64,000 nucleotides of DNA from Spirilliplanes yamanashiensis (GCF_016863475.1 NZ_BOOY01000034.1:62001-126000), one strand, 5' to 3'. Shown: positions 17,431 through 25,703, counted from the stretch's first letter. Notes: generated by a model not told the origin, from the sequence alone. Made by a program: numbers and translations.

Positions 17431-17530
17431 TGAAACGTTGTGTAACAATACGGATGCGCTCACGGCCAGGAAACAAGCGTGAAACCTCGATGTCAAGGGG
17501 GCGGAGTGAAACACGGCGATGTAACAAGGG
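17431..17530. promoter_or_regulatory. three degenerate direct repeats between GH30 and lacI genes
   Basis: TGAAACGTTGTGTAACAA (17431-17448), TGAAACCTCGATGTCAAGGG (17480-17499) and a longer copy at 17507-17530 (TGAAAC...GATGTAACAAGGG) share TGAAAC followed by TGTnACAA. The third copy overlaps the LacI start codon. They may be operators for autoregulation and GH30 control. Confidence 0.45.
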
Positions 17531-18528
17531 CGACGGTCCGGGACGTCGCCGCGGCCACCGGGGTCTCCATCGCCACCGTGTCCCGGGTGCTCAACCGGCA
17601 CGGCAACGTGGCCCCGCAGACCCGGGCGCTCGTCGAGCGCGCCGTCGAACGCCTCGGCGCCCGCGCCCCCGGCCCGCGCCGCGCGCCGGCCGCCCCGCCG
17701 GCCGGCCCCATCCTGGTGCGCTGCCCGTACCTGCTCACCGACTACTTCGGCCTGATCGTGTCGTCCATCGCCGAGACCCTCGACCTGCACGGCCGCCGCC
17801 TCGTCCTCGACGCCGGGCAGGCCGCGCAGCGCACCGGCCTGCTCGACCGCCTGCCCGCCCGCGGCGGCGACATCGGCGGCACCATCCTCGTCCTGCCGCC
17901 CGAGCCCGCCGCCGACCTGGCCACGCTGCACGCCCGCCGCCGGCCCCTCGTGGTCGTCGACCCGCGCACGCCCCCGCCGCGCGACATGGTCGCCGTGTCC
18001 GCCGCGCACGCCGCCGGCGCCCGCGCGCTCACCGCCCACCTGACCGCCCTCGGCCACCGCCGCATCGGCGTCATCGCCGGCCCGAGCGAGTGGCTGGCCA
18101 GCGACGCCCGCCTCGCCGGGCACGCCGCCGCCCTCGCCGACGCCGGCGTCCTCGGCGACCCCGCCCTCGTGCGGTACGTGCGGCCCACCGTCGAGGAGGG
18201 CCACGGCGCCGCCGCCGACCTGCTCGACGGCCCCGACCGGCCCACCGCCCTGGTCGGCTTCAACGACAAGGTGGCCGTGGGCGCCCTGCGCGCCGCCGCC
18301 GAGCGCGGCCTGCGCGTCCCGGGCGACCTGTCCGTCGCCGGCTTCGACGACATCGACCTCAGCCGCGCCACCCGGCCCGCCCTGACCACCGTCCGCCAGC
18401 CGCTGCAGGAGATGGGCCGGATGGCCGTCACCCTGCTGGAACGGCAGCTCGGCCGGCACTCGCTGGAGGCCCTGCACGTCGAGCTGGCCACCGAACTCGT
18501 CGTGCGCGACTCCACCGGGCCCGCCTGA
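17506..18528 (+). CDS. LacI family transcriptional regulator
   Basis: A 340-residue regulator. I place the start at GTG 17506, so the helix-turn-helix (TVRDVAAATGVSIATVSRVLN) begins about ten residues in, as usual; an in-frame ATG at 17479 is possible. The periplasmic-binding-like ligand domain follows, with the family signatures LTALGHRRIGVIAG, PTALVGFNDKVAVGAL, VAGFDDIDLS and a terminal TTVRQPLQEMG. LacI regulators in actinobacteria usually repress adjacent sugar genes and are released by a small saccharide. The divergent GH30 gene is the obvious target, and repeated TGAAAC elements lie between the two. Confidence 0.92.
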   Translation: MKHGDVTRATVRDVAAATGVSIATVSRVLNRHGNVAPQTRALVERAVERLGARAPGPRRAPAAPPAGPILVRCPYLLTDYFGLIVSSIAETLDLHGRRLVLDAGQAAQRTGLLDRLPARGGDIGGTILVLPPEPAADLATLHARRRPLVVVDPRTPPPRDMVAVSAAHAAGARALTAHLTALGHRRIGVIAGPSEWLASDARLAGHAAALADAGVLGDPALVRYVRPTVEEGHGAAADLLDGPDRPTALVGFNDKVAVGALRAAAERGLRVPGDLSVAGFDDIDLSRATRPALTTVRQPLQEMGRMAVTLLERQLGRHSLEALHVELATELVVRDSTGPA

Positions 18529-18603
18529 CCGCCCCCGCACGGGACAGCGTGGACGGCCGTCGATTGCTACGTTGGGCCCCGGTCACACGGGGGAACGGAA
18601 TCG

Positions 18604-20076
18604 ATGAACAGACGACGAATCATGCTGTCCGCGGCCGCCGGAGCGGCCGCCACCCTCCTGCTCGGCGGCGCCGCCCTCGCGGTCGCCCAGGGCCGGCCCG
18701 CCACCGACGCCGACGGCCTGCGGTACCTGACCCGGGTGGACATCGGCGCGGGCCGGGCGGCCTGCACGGGCGTGCTGCTGTCGCCGTGGTGGGTCGCCAC
18801 CGCCAAGTCCTGCTTCGGCGCCGGCGCGCCCGCCGCCGGGTCCGCCGTCACGGTCGACGGGCGGCGCTTCACCGTCGACCGCCTCACGCCACACCCGGAC
18901 CGCGACCTGACGCTGGCCCGCCTCGACCGGCCGGCCCTCGGCGTCCCGGTCGCGACGGTGGCCACGACGCCGCCCGCGCCCGGCGACGAGCTGACCGTCG
19001 CCGGCTACGGCCGCACCGCCGACACGTGGGTGCCCACCGGCGCGCACACCGCCACCTTCCAGGTCGGCGCGGTCGCCGCCGGCACCCTCGACATCGCCCC
19101 CGCCGACGGCGCCGGCGCCCTGTGCCGCGGCGACGCGGGCGGCCCCGCGCTGCGCGGCACCCAGGTCGTGGCCCTGCACTCCACGTCCTGGCAGGGCGGC
19201 TGCCTCGGCACGCCCGCCACCGAGACCCGCCGCGGCACCGTCGGGACCCGCCTCGACGACCTCGGCCCGTGGCTGCGCCAGCACGCGGCCGCCCCGGCGG
19301 TGCAGCAGCTCACGCTCACCGGCACCCGCGTCGGCGTGCTCACCGGCGGCTTCGACGCCGTCGTCAAGGAGGGCGGGCTGAGCACCGCCTGGGTCCGCGA
19401 GCACGTGAACGTCACCCAGGTCGCGCTGTCCGGCGACCGCATCGGCGTCCTGCTCGCCGACGGCACCGCGCTGGTCAAGCAGGGCGGCCTCAGCGCCGCC
19501 TGGGTCACCGTCCACACCGGCATGCGCCAGCTGGTGCTGGCCGGCGACCGCATCGGCGTCGTCGACGCCGACGGCAACGCCTGGGTCAAGGACGGCGGCC
19601 TCAGCGCCGCCTGGGTGCGGGTGCACACCGGCGTCGACCAGCTCGCGCTGGACGGCGACCGGGTCGGCGTGCTGCGCGACGGCACCGCACTGGTCAAGCA
19701 GGGCGGCCTCAGCGCCGCCTGGGTCACCGTCCACACCGGCATGCGCCGGCTGGTCCTCGCCGGCGACCGCATCGGCGTCGTCGACGCCGACGGCAACGCC
19801 TGGGTCAAGGACGGCGGCCTCAGCGCCGCCTGGGTCAAGGTGCACACCGGCGTCGACCAGCTCGCCCTGGCCGGCGACCGCGTCGGGGTGCTGCTACACA
19901 ACCGCTCCGCACTGGTCAAGCAGGGCGGCCTCAGCGCCGCCTGGGTGACGGTGCTGCCCGGCCGGGCCCGGTCGCTGACCCTGGCCGGCGACCGCGTGGA
20001 CGTCGTCGACGTGGACGACGTCGCCTGGGTCAAGCAGGGCGGCCTGAGTACCGCGTGGGTCCGCATGTACGGCTGA
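18604..20076 (+). CDS. secreted S1-family pseudoprotease with seven C-terminal 37-residue repeats
   Basis: A 490-residue protein with an RRR signal peptide (about 1-29). Residues 35-225 have the trypsin-like S1 fold: CTGVLLSPWWVATAKSCF, DLTLARL, CRGDAGGPALRG. The catalytic His is Ser69, the nucleophile Ser is Ala178 and only Asp101 remains, so it should be proteolytically dead. Residues 232-490 are seven repeats of about 37 residues with the core VKQGGLSAAWV and LAGDRIGVV, probably beta-propeller blades. Similar His/Ser-lacking S1 domains are, from memory, common in actinomycetes. A ligand-binding or decoy role is more likely than proteolysis. Confidence 0.85.
   Translation: MNRRRIMLSAAAGAAATLLLGGAALAVAQGRPATDADGLRYLTRVDIGAGRAACTGVLLSPWWVATAKSCFGAGAPAAGSAVTVDGRRFTVDRLTPHPDRDLTLARLDRPALGVPVATVATTPPAPGDELTVAGYGRTADTWVPTGAHTATFQVGAVAAGTLDIAPADGAGALCRGDAGGPALRGTQVVALHSTSWQGGCLGTPATETRRGTVGTRLDDLGPWLRQHAAAPAVQQLTLTGTRVGVLTGGFDAVVKEGGLSTAWVREHVNVTQVALSGDRIGVLLADGTALVKQGGLSAAWVTVHTGMRQLVLAGDRIGVVDADGNAWVKDGGLSAAWVRVHTGVDQLALDGDRVGVLRDGTALVKQGGLSAAWVTVHTGMRRLVLAGDRIGVVDADGNAWVKDGGLSAAWVKVHTGVDQLALAGDRVGVLLHNRSALVKQGGLSAAWVTVLPGRARSLTLAGDRVDVVDVDDVAWVKQGGLSTAWVRMYG
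19297..20073 (+). repeat. seven tandem ~111-bp coding repeats
   Basis: Seven units of about 108-114 bp encode the C-terminal repeats of the pseudoprotease. Units 2/4/6 and 3/5 are near-identical at the DNA level, which suggests recent pairwise amplification of a two-unit block. Confidence 0.85.
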
Positions 20077-20364
20077 CCGCCCGCCGCGCCGGCCCGGCAG
20101 CAGCGCGTACCGCACGTACCAGAACAGCATCAGCGCCGTGCTGACCGTGTGGAACGCGTGCAGCGCGTAGATCGGGCCGGCCGGCAGGCCCAGCACGTAG
20201 ACGGTGTACAGGACGTTGCCCACGTTGCCGAGGGCGATGTGACCGAGGCTGTAGGACGCGACATCCTTGGTCTGGTAGGCCTTGACCAGCATGGGCAGCG
20301 TGCTGACCGCGAACACGGCGGTCGCCACCGAGCCGGCCGCGACGGGCACGTCGAACGCGCTCAC
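19894..20364 (-). CDS. SemiSWEET/PQ-loop-like small membrane protein
   Basis: Start at GTG 20364 behind GGAAAG. The N-terminal ~90 residues form three hydrophobic helices with STLPMLVKAYQTKDVASYS in the first, matching the Pro-containing PQ-loop of SemiSWEET sugar transporters (PM in place of PQ). Such proteins dimerise into a six-helix sugar carrier. The frame has no stop until 19894, so the annotated protein (156 residues) gains about 60 non-hydrophobic residues read antisense through the last two repeats of the converging pseudoprotease. The true 3' limit of the domain is near 20090. Confidence 0.7.
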   Translation of the reverse strand: MSAFDVPVAAGSVATAVFAVSTLPMLVKAYQTKDVASYSLGHIALGNVGNVLYTVYVLGLPAGPIYALHAFHTVSTALMLFWYVRYALLPGRRGGRSAVHADPRGTQAALLDPGDVVHVDDVHAVAGQGQRPGPAGQHRHPGGAEAALLDQCGAVV

Positions 20365-20510
20365 GGGATGCTCTTTCCGGTGCGATGAGTGGGTTACCGC
20401 ACCACCGTGCACGCGGGCCGTTGCCGCACACTTGCCCGCCGCTTGCACGCCCCTTGCCGCTCGCGCCCAGCCGCCCCCGGCCGCCCCCGGCCGCCCTCAC
20501 CGGCTACCGG

Positions 20511-22730
20511 TCAGAGCGGGTCCGGCACGATCGGCAGGTCCGGCAGCGGCAGGTCCGGCAGCACGCCGCCGTCGTCCCCGCCGCCGGTGCTGCCACCGCC
20601 GGTGCTCCCGCCACCGGTGCTGCCACCACCCGTGCTGCCGCCACCGGTGCTGCCACCGCCGGTGCTCCCACCGCCCGTGCTGCCACCCCCGGTGCTACCG
20701 CCGCCCGTGCTGCCACCGCCCGTGCTGCCGCCGCCGGAGTTTCCGCCGCCGGAGCTGGACCCGCCGCCCGAGTTCGACGTGCCGCCCGATCCGCTGCCGC
20801 CGCCCGACTCCGCCGCGCCCGAACCGCCCGAGGAGGTGCCGCCCGCGGCCGCGCCGTCCCCGGCGCCGGCCTGCGCCTTGTTGCCCTCCTTGTCGGTGAC
20901 CGGGCCCGTCGTCGTCGCCTCCGGCGCGGCCGGGCCGGTGCCCTCGGCCAGCGTGGTGCGCTCGGGCGCCGGCGTCACTGCGCACGCGGCGCCGTTGAGC
21001 GTGAAGTCCGCTGGCGTGCCGTTCGCGGCGGCCGAGCTGCCGCGCAGCCGCACCTGCGCCGTGGCGCCCGGCGCGAGCGGCGCCGCGCCCGCCGGATGCA
21101 GCACGACGCGCCGCCCGGTCTGCTCGGCCCAGTACCCGTCGCCGGGCAGCACCCGCTCGTCACCGGGGAACGTGAACGCGAGCTGCCACCCGTGCGCGGG
21201 CTCGCCGCCCCGGTTGGTCACCCCGAGGCGCGCGCCGAACTCCGCACCGGAGTCGCTGGTCACCACGTAGTCGATCGCGCACGCGGCCGCCCCGGCCCCA
21301 CCGGCGCCCGGCCCGGTCGCGGAGGTCAGCGGCCGGCCCTGCTCCAGCGCCGCCCAGGTGACACCACCCGCGGCGAGCAGCCCGGCGGCGGCCACGGCGA
21401 CCCGCGCCCGCCGGCGCCGCCGACCGGCACCGTCCGTCACCCGGCCGGCACTCGCAGCTCCGCCGCCCGACACGACTCCCCCGCCCGGCACGGCTCCGTC
21501 CCCCGCCGCGGCTCTGTCCACTGAGGCGGATTTGTCCGTCACCGCCGCTTTGTCCACAAGTGCGGCTTTGTCTGTCACTGCTGCTTTGTTCACAAGCGCG
21601 GCTTTGTCTGTCACCGCGGCTCCATCCACGGGCGCGTCGGTGGCGGCCGTCGCGGCCTTCACGGCCGCCCCACCCGCGGCACCCGCCGCCGCGCCGCCCG
21701 CGGCACCCGCTGCGGCGCCGCCCGCGGCACCCGCCGCCGCCGCTGCGCCCGCGACCTTCGCCGACGAAGGCACCGCCGAGACGGCCCGCACCGACGACAC
21801 CGCCCGCACCACCGACGCGGCAGCCACCGACCCCGCACCGCCGTCCCGCCCAGCAGCGGCGCCGGACTCCACAGGCTGCGCGCCCGGCCCGGCCGCCGCC
21901 GGGATCGGCAGGCTGAGCCCGGCCGCCGCGGCGAGGGTGCGGGCCGCCGCCGCCGCGTCCGGGCGGTCGGCCGGCCGCTTGGCCAGGCAGGCGGTGATCA
22001 GGGCGGCCACCCGCGGCGGGACGTCCAGCCCGGCCGGTAGCGGTTCCGGCTCGCGGTGCAGGTGGGCCTCGAGTAGGTCACCCGTGGTCTCGGCCGCCCA
22101 CGGCAGGCGGCCGGTGATGCTGCGCTGGAGCAGGATGCCGAGGGCGTACACGTCGGCGGCCGGCGAGACGGAGCCGCCGGTGAGGCGCTCCGGCGCGAGG
22201 TACGCGGGCGTGCCGATCAGCGGCGTGGGGTCCCGGCGGCCGACGGCGGCGGCGATACCGAAGTCGAGGACCTTCGCCCCGCCGGCGGTGAGCATGACGT
22301 TGGCGGGGCTGATGTCGCGGTGCACGAGCCCGCGGGCGTGGGCGGCGGCGAGGGCAGCCGCCACCTGGGCGGCGGCGGTGATCGCGTCCGCCGCGGGCAG
22401 CGTGCCCTCGCGGCGCAGCCGGTCGGCCAGGGTCTCGCCCTCGACCAGCTCCATGATCAGGTACGGGGCGTCGCCGCTGATCTCGCCGTAGTCGTACACG
22501 CCGGTGACGTGCGGGTGGCACAGCTGGGCGGCGGCCATCGCCTCGGCGCGCAGCCGGTCGCGGAAGGCGTCGTCACCGGCCAGCCGCGGAGCCAGAAGTT
22601 TCACGGCGACGTGCCGTCCGAGCACCTCGTCCTGGGCCCGCCACACGACGGACATGCCGCCGGTGCCGAGCCGCTCGATCAGCCTGTACCTGTCGCCGAC
22701 GCGGCCCGCCTCGGAAGTCATGGGTGTCAC
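20511..22730 (-). CDS. Ser/Thr protein kinase with CBM2-like extracellular domain
   Basis: A 739-residue PASTA-less Hanks kinase. Cytoplasmic kinase domain 14-270: glycine loop LGTGGMSV (21-28), Lys44, HRD 137-139, DFG 156-158, GTPAYLAPE. The HRDxK lysine is replaced by Ser (HRDISPANV). A long Ala/Gly-rich linker with TDKAALVDK repeats leads to a membrane helix at 441-461. Outside, residues 482-586 match a type 2 carbohydrate-binding module (Cys484/Cys583, HGWQLAFTFPG, YWAEQ, FTLNGAAC). A Ser/Gly linker and ten GGGST units end in a short Pro/Asp tail. A kinase that senses polysaccharide or cell wall glycan is the natural reading. Confidence 0.9.
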   Translation of the reverse strand: MTPMTSEAGRVGDRYRLIERLGTGGMSVVWRAQDEVLGRHVAVKLLAPRLAGDDAFRDRLRAEAMAAAQLCHPHVTGVYDYGEISGDAPYLIMELVEGETLADRLRREGTLPAADAITAAAQVAAALAAAHARGLVHRDISPANVMLTAGGAKVLDFGIAAAVGRRDPTPLIGTPAYLAPERLTGGSVSPAADVYALGILLQRSITGRLPWAAETTGDLLEAHLHREPEPLPAGLDVPPRVAALITACLAKRPADRPDAAAAARTLAAAAGLSLPIPAAAGPGAQPVESGAAAGRDGGAGSVAAASVVRAVSSVRAVSAVPSSAKVAGAAAAAGAAGGAAAGAAGGAAAGAAGGAAVKAATAATDAPVDGAAVTDKAALVNKAAVTDKAALVDKAAVTDKSASVDRAAAGDGAVPGGGVVSGGGAASAGRVTDGAGRRRRRARVAVAAAGLLAAGGVTWAALEQGRPLTSATGPGAGGAGAAACAIDYVVTSDSGAEFGARLGVTNRGGEPAHGWQLAFTFPGDERVLPGDGYWAEQTGRRVVLHPAGAAPLAPGATAQVRLRGSSAAANGTPADFTLNGAACAVTPAPERTTLAEGTGPAAPEATTTGPVTDKEGNKAQAGAGDGAAAGGTSSGGSGAAESGGGSGSGGTSNSGGGSSSGGGNSGGGSTGGGSTGGGSTGGGSTGGGSTGGGSTGGGSTGGGSTGGGSTGGGSTGGGDDGGVLPDLPLPDLPIVPDPL
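20581..20730 (-). repeat. ten-copy 15-bp tandem repeat encoding GGGST
   Basis: Ten in-frame 15-bp units in the 3' part of the kinase gene, encoding (GGGST)10. Units differ by a few third-position changes. A likely site of slippage-driven length variation in the extracellular linker. Confidence 0.9.
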
Positions 22731-22771
22731 TGTGCCCGATGGGCGGGGCGAGAAACCACAGAAACTTCGGC

Positions 22772-24076
22772 TCAGGCCAGGCTGAACCGCTCGGCGTGGA
22801 CCTGCCGGGCCGGCACCCGCAGCGCCCGCAGGCTGCGCAGCACCGCCGCGGTCATGGCGGGCGGCCCGCAGACGAAGACGTCACGTCCGGTCAGATCGGG
22901 CACGAGCCGGGCGAGGTTCGCCGGGTCGAACGGCCGGGCGCCCTCGCTGGTGCGCCCGGTCAGCAGGTGCAGCTGCGCGCCCCGGCCGGCGGCCAGGTCG
23001 CGCAGTTCGGCCAGCAGGACGGCGTCCGCCTCGGTCTGCACCCGGTACAGCACGACCACGTCGCCCGCGGCCTCCTCCAGCAGGGCGCGGATCGGCGTGA
23101 CCCCCACCCCGCCCGCGACGAGCAGGGCGGCGTCGCGGGTGCGCTGCAGGGCGGTGAACGCCCCGTACGGTCCCTCCGCGAACACCCGCGTGCCGACCGG
23201 CATCGCGCGCAGCCCGGCGCTGGTCGTCCCGGCGGCCTTCGCGGTGAGCCGCAGGCTGCGCCCGTCGGGCGCCGCCGACAGGGAGAACGGGTTGGCCTGC
23301 CACCACCGGTTGTGACCGGGGAACCGCCAGATGAAGAACTGCCCGGCCCGGGCCGGCAGCCGGTCCAGGTGCCGGCCGGTGACGTGCACGGACACCACGG
23401 TGTCCGACTCCGGCACGACCGCGGAGACCCGGAACCGGTGGTACGCGTTGCGCCACAGCGGCAGCACGAACCGCCCGCCCACGAACGCCCCCACGGTCAG
23501 GATCCACAACCCCCACCAGTACGCGGCCGCCCACGCGTTCGCCGTGAACGTGGTCGTCTCCAGGAACTGGTGCGCCAGCGCCAGGGCGAGCGCCAGGTAG
23601 AGCAGGGTGTGCAGCGCGTGCCACGTCTCGTACGACAGCCGCCGGCGCGCCCACCGCGTCGACAGCACCGCCACCGTGACGACGACCGCCGCGGCGGCCA
23701 TGCCGAGCAGCGACGCCACCACGCCGGCCAGGGCGAAGAACGTGCGCAGCACGGGCGCGCCGTCGAGCGTGGCGTAGCCGAGGACCACGACGGTGGCGTG
23801 CAGCACGACCGCCCACAGCAGCGAGAACCCGACCCAGCGGTGCCACGCGGTGAGCCGGTCCATGCCGAGGCGCCGGTCCAGCCACGGCACCCGGGCCACC
23901 AGCAGCAGCTGCACCATCATCAGCAGCGCGGCGTGCACGCCCAGGAACTTGCCGACCGTGAGCACGTCGTTCTTCCCGGCGCCGCCGGCGACGAACAGGA
24001 TCTCCACGACCACCACGTTCACCAGCACGACCGCCCAGAGCGCCGCGCGCGCCGCCGATGCGCCGACCGCCGCCAT
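22772..24076 (-). CDS. ferric-reductase-like transmembrane flavocytochrome
   Basis: A 434-residue protein starting at ATG 24076 (GGGAGG upstream). The first ~215 residues contain six hydrophobic helices with paired histidines (LGVHAALL, TAWHRW, VVLHATVV, ETWHALHTL) typical of haem-binding ferric reductase domains. The cytosolic half has an FAD site (NPFSLSAAP), a pyridine nucleotide glycine motif (GGVGVTPIRALL) and the terminal VCGPPAMT. It should carry electrons from NAD(P)H through FAD and haem across the membrane to iron, oxygen or another acceptor. The preceding surface-protein gene ends at a strong terminator, so it is probably a separate unit. Confidence 0.88.
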   Translation of the reverse strand: MAAVGASAARAALWAVVLVNVVVVEILFVAGGAGKNDVLTVGKFLGVHAALLMMVQLLLVARVPWLDRRLGMDRLTAWHRWVGFSLLWAVVLHATVVVLGYATLDGAPVLRTFFALAGVVASLLGMAAAAVVVTVAVLSTRWARRRLSYETWHALHTLLYLALALALAHQFLETTTFTANAWAAAYWWGLWILTVGAFVGGRFVLPLWRNAYHRFRVSAVVPESDTVVSVHVTGRHLDRLPARAGQFFIWRFPGHNRWWQANPFSLSAAPDGRSLRLTAKAAGTTSAGLRAMPVGTRVFAEGPYGAFTALQRTRDAALLVAGGVGVTPIRALLEEAAGDVVVLYRVQTEADAVLLAELRDLAAGRGAQLHLLTGRTSEGARPFDPANLARLVPDLTGRDVFVCGPPAMTAAVLRSLRALRVPARQVHAERFSLA

Positions 24077-24115
24077 GTCCGCCTCCCGACCCGGCCGGCA
24101 GGGTCCTGCACGGCA

Positions 24116-24151
24116 CCGGGCCCGCACGGTAACGCGTCCGTGCGGGCCCGG
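24116..24151 (-). terminator. strong hairpin terminator after the surface-protein gene
   Basis: Perfect 14-bp inverted repeat (24116-24129 / 24138-24151, CCGGGCCCGCACGG and complement) with an 8-nt loop, 16 bp downstream of the surface-protein stop on the minus strand. No T-tract. Confidence 0.7.
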
Positions 24152-24167
24152 GAACCGGTCAGTCGGC

Positions 24168-25526
24168 TTACGGTCGGCGCCGCCGCATGGACGCGAACAG
24201 CACCGCGCCGGACAGCAGCAGGATCGCACCGAGCGCGATGCCCGGGACGGTGTTCACGCCGGTCTTGGCCAGCGCACCCTCGGCGACCGGGGCGGGCGCG
24301 GCGACGGGCTGCGCGGCCGGCTCCCCACCACCGTCACCGGCGTCGGCAGCAGCCTCCGCCTCCTCGGTCGCCGACGCCCGCGGCTTCGCCTTCTTCGGAG
24401 CGCGGGTGGGCTCCGCGGCAGCCGCCTCGGGCTCCTGCGCCGGGGCGGCGGTGCTGCGGGCGGGCTTCGGCGCCCGGGTGGGTGTGGTCGCGGGCGCGGC
24501 GGTGGGCGCGGCGGAGACGGGCGCGGCGTTCGGCACGGCGGGCTTCGCGGTCTTCACCGGCCGGGCGGGCTTGGCGGGCTCCGCCGGCTCCCCGGGCTGG
24601 TCCGGCTGCCCAGGCTGCCCGGGCTGGTCGGGCTCCCCCGGCTGCCCGGGCTGCGGCTTACCGGGCTGCGGCTTACCGGGCCGCGGCTGCTGCGGGTCCG
24701 GCTCGCCGGGCTGCGGCTGCCCCGGCTGCGGCTGGCCCGGCTGCGGCTGGCCCGGCTGCGGGGTGTCCGGCCGGTCCGGTTCCTCCTGCGCCGGAGGCCG
24801 GTCCGCCGCGCGGACCTTGATCCGGACCGCGTCCAGGGCCGGGGTCTGGTTGGCCCGCTGCATCATCGGCACCCGGTGCGAGCCGTCGCCGGCCCACGCC
24901 GCGCACTGGGCGATGCCCGTGTCCGGCAGGCCGGGCACCTCGATCGTCACGGTGTCGGGGGTACGGCCGCCGCTGCCGTCCTCGGTGGCCACGAAGAAGG
25001 CGGGCGCGGGGGCCGGGTCGGCCGCCACCCGGGTGCTCTGCAGCATGCGGCACGCGGTGTGGAAGTGGCCGCGCACCAGGCCGTCGTCGGTGAGCAGGGA
25101 GCTCTCCACGTAGTACCCGCCCTTGCCGGCCGCGAGGAAGCGGTCGCGCACCAGGTTGCGGGTGCTGATCTTCAGCCGGAACGGCTGGCCGGCGCGGACG
25201 GACTTCGGCGCGTCGGCGATGATCAGCGTCGGATTGTTCTCGGCGGCGCCGACCTCGCCGAATTCGGTGGAGACGCAGCGGTCCCCGTTCTGGAATCCGT
25301 CGTGCGCGGCGAGCCGGGTACCCTCGCAGCTGTCGGCGAGGACGTCGAGCCCGTTGCGCTTGACGGGCGTGCGCTGCTGTTGCGCGCCGGGTGAGTCCTC
25401 GGCGCTGGAGATCTGCGTGACCCCGATGAGGGCTGCGAACACGCCGGCTGCGGCGACCGCGGCGAGCAGGCGGCGGGGCCTGCGGCGGTGCGAACCGGCG
25501 GCGGACTGGCGGGTCGGCCTGTGCAT
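24168..25526 (-). CDS. Pro-rich surface protein with LAxTG sortase-type anchor
   Basis: A 452-residue protein. I chose ATG 25526, with GAGGTG at the right distance, over an upstream start. A basic leader and hydrophobic helix (residues ~20-43) form a signal peptide. A folded domain with four or more Cys residues (SCEGTRLAAHDGF, HFHTACRM, AQCAAWAG) spans about 55-215. Then come PQPGQPQPG repeats, a Lys/Ala/Pro-rich stretch, and LAKTG, a hydrophobic helix and an RRRRP tail. This is the layout of a sortase substrate; LAxTG is the motif known for class E sortases. No sortase gene is in the window. The folded domain is not recognised. Confidence 0.75.
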   Translation of the reverse strand: MHRPTRQSAAGSHRRRPRRLLAAVAAAGVFAALIGVTQISSAEDSPGAQQQRTPVKRNGLDVLADSCEGTRLAAHDGFQNGDRCVSTEFGEVGAAENNPTLIIADAPKSVRAGQPFRLKISTRNLVRDRFLAAGKGGYYVESSLLTDDGLVRGHFHTACRMLQSTRVAADPAPAPAFFVATEDGSGGRTPDTVTIEVPGLPDTGIAQCAAWAGDGSHRVPMMQRANQTPALDAVRIKVRAADRPPAQEEPDRPDTPQPGQPQPGQPQPGQPQPGEPDPQQPRPGKPQPGKPQPGQPGEPDQPGQPGQPDQPGEPAEPAKPARPVKTAKPAVPNAAPVSAAPTAAPATTPTRAPKPARSTAAPAQEPEAAAAEPTRAPKKAKPRASATEEAEAAADAGDGGGEPAAQPVAAPAPVAEGALAKTGVNTVPGIALGAILLLSGAVLFASMRRRRP

Positions 25527-25703
25527 GCGGAACACCTCTTCTGGCGCCGTTTCCGGCACCCCGTGCCACCGCGCCGGCCGTTTCTCGGCCGGCGTCCGGA
25601 CAGGGCAAGAAGACGGTAAGAGGCGTTGCCCGCGGATTCCATTTCGCGCGACATATTTGAAACTGATTTACGGGCGATCTAAAGAAGATTTCGACCGCGC
25701 ATT

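Noticed and set aside
10652-18540. Very long antisense open frames (1029-1541 codons) opposite cyclase, TPM, GH30 and LacI genes
   Set aside because: Arg/Ala/Gly/Pro-biased translations typical of high-GC shadow frames; the genes on the other frames have recognised motifs.
19297-20073. Repeat array considered as a mobile or satellite repeat
   Set aside because: All units are in frame within a single coding sequence and show protein-level conservation.
20581-20730. Short regular repeats considered as a CRISPR array
   Set aside because: The 15-bp units are in frame, have no spacers and encode (GGGST)10 in the kinase.
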